Shown here: one piece after another, positions 5,888 to 9,819 of the stretch
Position numbering within the stretch: the first letter of the stretch is position 1
Layout of the letters: each line of letters begins with the position of its first letter
NCBI GenBank assembly: GCA_003242515.1
Contig: QGUS01000041.1
Span: 1-9,819 of the forward strand
Direction of reading: 5' to 3'
From: Actinomycetota bacterium
GTDB lineage: Bacteria; Actinomycetota; Acidimicrobiia; Spongiisociales; ZC4RG35
DNA: 9,819 nt
Notes under the pieces: generated by a model
The model's input: only the letters and a program-made list of their open reading frames with translations
Told to the model about the DNA's origin: nothing
Databases searched by the model: none
Position numbers and translations under genes: made by a program

Positions 5888-6970
5888 TCAGCCCAGGACG
5901 GCGTCCAGCGCCTCGACGAAGCGCCGGTTCTCCTCCTCCAGGCCGATGGTGACCCGCATCCAGCCGCCCGACATGGGCCGGACCAGGACACCATGGCGCA
6001 GCATGGCGTCCGCCCAGGCGCGGGAGTCGTCCCCCGGCATCTCGAAGAAGACGAAGTTGGTGTGGCTGGGGACGAACCGGAGCCCCCGCTCGGCCAGGGC
6101 GCCCGACACGTAGTGCCGCCCCGCCGAGTTCACCTCGACCCTCCGCCTCAGCTCGTCGGGCTGGCCCAGGGAGGCGAGCGCGGCCGCCTGGGCGATCCGG
6201 TTCACGGTGAGCGGCTGCTGCGCCTTCCGGACCGACCGGAGGGTGTCGGCGTGCCCGACGGCGTACCCGATGCGCAGGCCGGCGAGCGAGTAGATCTTGG
6301 AGAAGGTGTGGAGGGTGACCACGTTGGGCATGCGCACGGCCTCGTCGGTCATCATCCGGTAGGAGGGGTCCTCGACGAACTCGGCGTACGCCTCGTCGAC
6401 CACCACCAGGACGGACCCGGGGACCGACCGGATGAACGCCTCCAGCTCGTCGCCGGACCGGATGGTCCCGGTGGGGTTGTTCGGGTTGCAGAGCATCACC
6501 ATGCGGGTCCGGTCGTCGATGGCGTCCGCCATCGCGTCCAGGTCCATCCGGAACCCGGCGTCGAGCGGGACCTCCACCGCCTCCATGCCGGCCCAGGCGG
6601 CGGCGTAGCGGTACATGATGAAGCTGGGCCAGGGGTAGACGAGCTTCGTGCCCGGGCCGCCGACGGCGGAGGCGAGGTCGGCGATGAGCGCGGTGCTGCC
6701 GTTGCCGAACAGGAGGTTCTCCGGGGCGACCCCGAGTTCTCCGGCGAGACGGTGGCCCAGGTCCCAGGCCTGGTTGTCCGGGTAGCGGTTGAGCGAGGTC
6801 TCGGCCGCGATCGCCTCGGCAACTCCGGGGAACGGCCCGAACGGGCTCTCGTTGGCGGTCAGCTTGACCAGGGTGGCGGGATCGACGCCGTACTGGCGGG
6901 CGACGTCGTCGATGGGGCGACCCACCTCGTAGGCGCTCAGGGCGTCGATCTCCGGTCTGAGGATCGGCAT
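5888..6970 (-). CDS. hisC: Histidinol-phosphate aminotransferase family (HisC)
   Basis: The fold-type I PLP aminotransferase converts imidazole-acetol phosphate and glutamate to histidinol phosphate in histidine synthesis. The 360 residues match the family length. Motifs in order are LTANESPFGP, the GNGST cofactor loop, CNPNNPTG (161-168), DEAYAEF (Asp192, Tyr195) for the pyridine ring, TFSKIYSLAGLRIGY with Schiff-base Lys225, and a late Arg in MRVTIG for the substrate carboxylate. No other his gene is in the window, so an aromatic-amino-acid aminotransferase role (the Pat branch of the same family) cannot be excluded. ATG at 6970 is fixed by TACCTT exactly six bases upstream and no Shine-Dalgarno. 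It diverges from the E1 gene across 90 bases, and the 92-base gap after its stop shows no clear terminator. Confidence 0.88.
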   Translation of the reverse strand: MPILRPEIDALSAYEVGRPIDDVARQYGVDPATLVKLTANESPFGPFPGVAEAIAAETSLNRYPDNQAWDLGHRLAGELGVAPENLLFGNGSTALIADLASAVGGPGTKLVYPWPSFIMYRYAAAWAGMEAVEVPLDAGFRMDLDAMADAIDDRTRMVMLCNPNNPTGTIRSGDELEAFIRSVPGSVLVVVDEAYAEFVEDPSYRMMTDEAVRMPNVVTLHTFSKIYSLAGLRIGYAVGHADTLRSVRKAQQPLTVNRIAQAAALASLGQPDELRRRVEVNSAGRHYVSGALAERGLRFVPSHTNFVFFEMPGDDSRAWADAMLRHGVLVRPMSGGWMRVTIGLEEENRRFVEALDAVLG

Positions 6971-6976
6971 GGGGCG

Positions 6977-6982
6977 AAGGTA
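6977..6982 (-). promoter_or_regulatory. Leaderless -10 element for hisC
   Basis: On the minus strand TACCTT lies exactly six bases before ATG at 6970, placing it at -12 to -7 if the A is +1. The same hexamer and spacing occur at the start at 350. No -35 consensus is visible. Confidence 0.6.
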
Positions 6983-7028
6983 CCAGCGCAGGCGGAGGCC
7001 GCGACCACTCCCCCGGTTTCCGGTGGCC

Positions 7029-7052
7029 CAAGGTCGGGACCTTGATTACGGT
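7029..7052 (+). promoter_or_regulatory. 16-bp palindrome and -10 candidate upstream of E1
   Basis: CAAGGTC-GG-GACCTTG (7029-7044) is a perfect 7-bp inverted repeat with a 2-base centre. TACGGT (7047-7052), a TANNNT-type -10, begins two bases later and is eight bases before the E1 ATG. A protein bound to the palindrome would cover the -35 region, as a repressor operator would. It lies in the gap shared with hisC, about 50 bases from that gene's -10. Confidence 0.45.
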
Positions 7053-7060
7053 TTCGGCAG

Positions 7061-9127
7061 ATGCTGCAGGTGATCGACCCGCAGGGCGGCCTGGTATCGG
7101 AGGACCCGGGCCTCGACCCCGCCCTATATCAGGCGATGTACCGCAACATGGTCCTGGCCCGGGAGCTGGACCGGCGGATGCTGGCGCTCCAGCGGCAGGG
7201 CCGTATCGGTACCTATGCATTGCTCGAGGGGCACGAGGCGGTCCAGATCGGCTCGGCCATGGCACTCCGCCCCGACGACTTCGTCTTCCCGTCCTATCGC
7301 GAGCACGGCGTCCAGATCACCCACGGGCTCCCCATCGAGGTGCTCCTGGCGTACTGGCGCGGCCTGCCCAACAGCGAGTGGGACCTCAACAGGTACCGCA
7401 CGGGGATCGTGACGGTCCCGATCGCCAGCCAGCTCCCCCACGCCGTCGGCTACTCGTACTACCGCCGGCTCCATGGAGACGACACGGTGACCGCCGTCTA
7501 TTTCGGCGACGGCGCCACCTCGGAGATCGACTTCCACTCGGGGATGAACTTCGCCGGGGTCTGGAAGACCCCGACCGTGTTCATCTGCGCCAACAACCTC
7601 TACGCGATCAGCGTCCCGTACCACAAGCAGACCGCCTCGCCGACCATCGCCCAGAAGGCCGAGGCGTACGGCTTCCCCGGCGTGCGGGTCGACGGCATGG
7701 ACCCGGTCGCCGTCTACCTGGCCACCAGGGAGGCCGTGGAGCGGGCCCGCCGCGGGGAGGGGCCGACCCTCATCGAGGCGATGACCTACCGGTACGGGCC
7801 GCACGCCACCGCGGACGACCCCACCCTCTACCGGTCCGACGAGGAGGTGGCGGAGTGGCGGAAGAAGGACCCGATCGACCGGATGCGGCTGTTCCTCGAG
7901 CGGCGGGGCCTGCTCGACGAACGCGACGTGGAGAAGGTGGCCATGGAGGTCACCGACGCGGTCAACACCGCCATCGCCGAGATCGAGTCCCGGCCGCTGC
8001 CGGACCGCGCCGAGACGGTCCGCCACGCCTTCCACCGCATCCCGGCACACGTGGTGGAGCAGCTCCACGCCATGCAGCGGGCCCACGGCGAGCCGGAGAC
8101 CCCCTTCTCCCCTGACGAGATCTGGGTGGTGGGGCGCGACCGCCTCCCCGGGGGCGAGACCAGGAAGATGAACATGGCGGAGGCCATCAACCTGACGCTC
8201 CACCAGGCCATGGAGTCCGACCCCAGCACCATCGTCCTCGGCGAGGACGTCGGCCAGGCCGGCGGCGTGTTCCGCATCACCGAGGGCCTCATGCAGCGCT
8301 TCGGGCCGGACCGGGTCATCGACACGCCGCTCAACGAGTCCGGGATCATCGGCACGGCCATCGGCATGGCCCTGGCCGGTGCCCGGCCCATCCCGGAGAT
8401 CCAGTTCGAGGGCTTCGTCTACCCGGCGTTCGACCAGATCGTCAGCCACCTGGGCCGCTACCGCTACCGGACCCGGGGCCATGCCCCGGTCCCCGTGGTG
8501 GTGCGGATGCCCAACGGAGCCGGCATCGGCGCCCACGAGCACCACTGCGACTCGCCGGAGGCCTACTTCGTCCACGCTCCGGGCCTGGTGGTGATCTGCC
8601 CGTCGACCCCGACCGACGCCAGGGGCCTCCTCGCCGCCGCCCTCCAGGGCGAGGACCCGGTGATCTTCCTCGAACCCAAGGTGCTGTACCGCGCGGGCCG
8701 CGAGGACGTGCCGGTCGAGCCGTACACGCTCCCCATCGGCCGGGCCCGCCTCCGCAAGGAGGGCTCAGACCTGACGATCGTCACCTACGGCGGGATGGTC
8801 CCCGTCGCCCTCGAGGCCGTGGAGCGGGAGGGGGTATCGGCCGACGTGATCGACCTCCGCACCCTGTTCCCCTGGGACCGGGAGACGGTCCTCGCCTCCG
8901 TGGCGAAGACCGGACGGCTGCTCCTCGTCCAGGAGCCGCAGGGCTCGGCGGGCGTCGCCGCCGAGGTGGCGGCGGTGGTCGCCGAGGAGGCGATGTACGA
9001 CCTCGAGGCGCCGATCGTCCGGGTCACGGGCTTCGACGTGCCGTGGCCCCAGTTCGCCATCGAGAAGCACGCCCTGGTCGACGTCGACCGGGTGGCCGCC
9101 GGGATCCGGCAGGTGCTGAATGGGTAG
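7061..9127 (+). CDS. Fused E1 alpha-beta 2-oxoacid dehydrogenase (thiamine diphosphate)
   Basis: This single chain of 688 residues joins the two E1 subunits of a pyruvate or branched-chain 2-oxoacid dehydrogenase, which decarboxylates the 2-oxoacid and passes the acyl group to lipoyl-E2. Residues ~1-340 are E1-alpha: RIGTYALLEGHEAVQ, the FPSYREHG loop (76-83), and the thiamine diphosphate motif running from GDGATSE (149-155) to NN at 178-179. Residues 370-688 are E1-beta, opening MNMAEAINLTL, with GEDVG, the catalytic-Glu segment LNESGIIG, PEIQFEGF, the AHEHHCDSPEAYFVHAPGL loop and a C-terminal GFDVPWPQFAIEK. The subunits are usually separate genes. Residues ~340-369 form the linker, with no internal stop. 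No E2 or E3 gene is in view. The substrate is undetermined. ATG at 7061 has no Shine-Dalgarno and follows TACGGT by eight bases. Confidence 0.92.
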   Translation: MLQVIDPQGGLVSEDPGLDPALYQAMYRNMVLARELDRRMLALQRQGRIGTYALLEGHEAVQIGSAMALRPDDFVFPSYREHGVQITHGLPIEVLLAYWRGLPNSEWDLNRYRTGIVTVPIASQLPHAVGYSYYRRLHGDDTVTAVYFGDGATSEIDFHSGMNFAGVWKTPTVFICANNLYAISVPYHKQTASPTIAQKAEAYGFPGVRVDGMDPVAVYLATREAVERARRGEGPTLIEAMTYRYGPHATADDPTLYRSDEEVAEWRKKDPIDRMRLFLERRGLLDERDVEKVAMEVTDAVNTAIAEIESRPLPDRAETVRHAFHRIPAHVVEQLHAMQRAHGEPETPFSPDEIWVVGRDRLPGGETRKMNMAEAINLTLHQAMESDPSTIVLGEDVGQAGGVFRITEGLMQRFGPDRVIDTPLNESGIIGTAIGMALAGARPIPEIQFEGFVYPAFDQIVSHLGRYRYRTRGHAPVPVVVRMPNGAGIGAHEHHCDSPEAYFVHAPGLVVICPSTPTDARGLLAAALQGEDPVIFLEPKVLYRAGREDVPVEPYTLPIGRARLRKEGSDLTIVTYGGMVPVALEAVEREGVSADVIDLRTLFPWDRETVLASVAKTGRLLLVQEPQGSAGVAAEVAAVVAEEAMYDLEAPIVRVTGFDVPWPQFAIEKHALVDVDRVAAGIRQVLNG

Positions 9128-9135
9128 ATGCTTTG

Positions 9136-9160
9136 CGGGCGGGACCGCCGCCCGTAGCCT
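9136..9160 (+). terminator. Hairpin after E1, abutting a TAGCCT element
   Basis: The stem CGGGCGG/CCGCCCG (9136-9142 and 9148-9154) has a 5-base loop and begins eight bases after the E1 stop. TAGCCT (9155-9160), identical to the ispD -10, follows directly and is eight bases before the GTG of the next gene. One short gap could thus end one transcript and start the next. Confidence 0.45.
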
Positions 9161-9168
9161 GATGCCCC

Positions 9169-9393
9169 GTGAGCCACGTCAGGCCGAAGGCGGGCAAGAG
9201 ACGCCGCGACAAGCCCAACTGCCGCAAGGGCATCCATCTGTTCGGCCCTGCCCAGGAGGTCGGCGGCGGCATCACACGACGAGTCTGCGAGCTGTGCTCC
9301 GCGGTGAGCATCGACCTGACCGGCGCTCACCCCATGGGCACGCCCTCGCTGGACGACTTCACCCGTCGTCCGGCCACCACTCGCAGCTCCTAG
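9169..9393 (+). CDS. Small Cys/His protein, possible zinc ribbon
   Basis: This 74-residue protein is unrecognised by name. A basic N-terminus (KAGKRRRDK) precedes CRKGIH (Cys18, His23), a Gly-rich turn, and CELC (Cys40, Cys43). A C-x4-H ... C-x2-C arrangement with ~16 residues between the pairs could bind one zinc, and the basic start could contact nucleic acid. The C-terminal ~25 residues are Ser/Thr/Arg-rich and probably disordered. The start is GTG at 9169; TAGCCT lies eight bases upstream and there is no Shine-Dalgarno. An ATG at 9162 opens a different frame and is not used. It sits 41 bases after E1 and 13 bases before the Nudix start, so it may be co-transcribed with the Nudix gene. Reading-frame quality and the Cys pair support a real gene; its function is unknown. 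Confidence 0.65.
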   Translation: MSHVRPKAGKRRRDKPNCRKGIHLFGPAQEVGGGITRRVCELCSAVSIDLTGAHPMGTPSLDDFTRRPATTRSS

Positions 9394-9406
9394 ACGGAGC
9401 TTCACC

Positions 9407-9819
9407 CTGAAACCTCGAAGTACCGACGTCGTCCGAGCGGCCGGAGGCCTCGTCTTCCGGATCTCCCCCCATGGCAGCGTGGAGGTGCTGGTAGTGCACC
9501 GTCCGCGTTATGACGACTGGACGCTCCCCAAGGGGAAGGTCGACCCCGGCGAGTCCGACGAGGAGGCCGCCCTGCGGGAGGTGCGGGAGGAGACGGGGTA
9601 CCGCTGCCGCATCGTGGGGGTGCTGCCCGAGACCACCCACGAGACCCCGCACGGGACCAAGGTGACCGCCTGGTACGCCATGCTCCCGGAATCGGGCGAC
9701 CCCGAGCCCGTCCCCGACGAGGAGGAGATCGAGAAGGTCCGGGGGCTCTCCCCGAGGGGGGGGGCCGAACCGGCGAACACGGAAAAGAACGGGGGGCCAT
9801 CCAGGAAGCCCGGTTCGAG
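9407..9819 (+). CDS. Nudix hydrolase (MutT1-like), CTG start, 3' end cut
   Basis: Nudix enzymes cleave nucleoside-diphosphate-X compounds. The box is complete: GKVDPGESDEEAALREVREE followed by TGY (G-x5-E-x7-REV-x-EE-x-G). It is preceded by VVRAAGGLVFR and VHRPRYDDWTLPKGK, which resemble the Nudix domain of mycobacterial MutT1 (8-oxo-dGTP/diadenosine-type hydrolases, often with a C-terminal histidine-phosphatase domain, which would lie outside the window). The frame is open from 9320 but contains no ATG, GTG or TTG before the box. CTG at 9407 has GGAG (9396-9399) seven bases upstream, which makes it the likely start. After about residue 110 the protein becomes Gly/Arg-rich around a 9-G run (9756-9764), where the family would have a Trp-Leu-x-x-Glu-type helix, so the last ~80 bases are probably low-quality sequence. 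Confidence 0.82.
   Translation, partial: MKPRSTDVVRAAGGLVFRISPHGSVEVLVVHRPRYDDWTLPKGKVDPGESDEEAALREVREETGYRCRIVGVLPETTHETPHGTKVTAWYAMLPESGDPEPVPDEEEIEKVRGLSPRGGAEPANTEKNGGPSRKPGS

Noticed and set aside
5864..7045. 393-codon plus-strand frame opposite hisC
   Set aside because: It is antisense to a full-length aminotransferase with all its catalytic motifs; composition is typical of a shadow frame.
7124..8575. 483-codon minus-strand frame opposite E1
   Set aside because: It mirrors E1 codons (Val/Asp/Gly/His/Arg-rich) and carries no domain signal.

Overview
This is a GC-rich window (about 70% GC by eye) with thirteen coding regions packed on both strands. The gene content, frequent GTG starts, TANNNT-N6-ATG/GTG leaderless promoters and short overlapping gene junctions suggest an actinobacterium. 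The class is uncertain; an uncultured Acidimicrobiia-like lineage is a guess. Both ends look like the ends of an assembled contig: the first ~75 bases are AT-rich with T/A runs, and the last ~80 carry a 9-G run where a Nudix protein loses its expected pattern.

Layout, left to right. (1) A partial minus-strand gene with IspD-like segments runs off the left edge (1-350). It diverges from a complete ispD-type cytidylyltransferase (373-984). The two appear to share a bidirectional promoter whose -10 hexamers overlap. (2) On the minus strand, a glycerophosphodiester phosphodiesterase (1585-2343) is followed, with a 4-base overlap, by a predicted single-pass membrane protein of unknown function (1094-1588). 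(3) An HU-type nucleoid protein (2423-2716, minus) diverges from a PaaG-like crotonase (2832-3608, plus). (4) A tight minus-strand operon encodes an APH/choline-kinase-fold phosphotransferase (4812-5795), a phosphoribosyltransferase (4144-4812) and a DUF3237 protein (3734-4141). (5) A HisC-family aminotransferase (5888-6970, minus) diverges from a single-chain E1 alpha-beta 2-oxoacid dehydrogenase (7061-9127, plus). A 16-bp palindrome lies between them. (6) A small Cys/His protein (9169-9393) and a Nudix hydrolase with an apparent CTG start (9407-edge) end the window.

Regulation is the most coherent theme. At least four starts (350, 373, 2343, 6970) sit exactly 6-7 bases after a TACCTT or TAGCCT hexamer and lack a good Shine-Dalgarno, as leaderless transcripts do. 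Internal operon genes and HU carry ordinary Shine-Dalgarno sequences. Several 3' ends are followed within a few bases by strong GC hairpins without a T-tract. All gaps between genes are shorter than 130 bases.

I see no CRISPR array, insertion sequence, phage gene, tRNA or rRNA. Nothing here is clearly a new defence or mobile system. The points most worth a second look are the divergent IspD-like pair, the kinase-PRTase-DUF3237 operon, the fused E1 with its operator-like palindrome, and the CTG-started Nudix gene.
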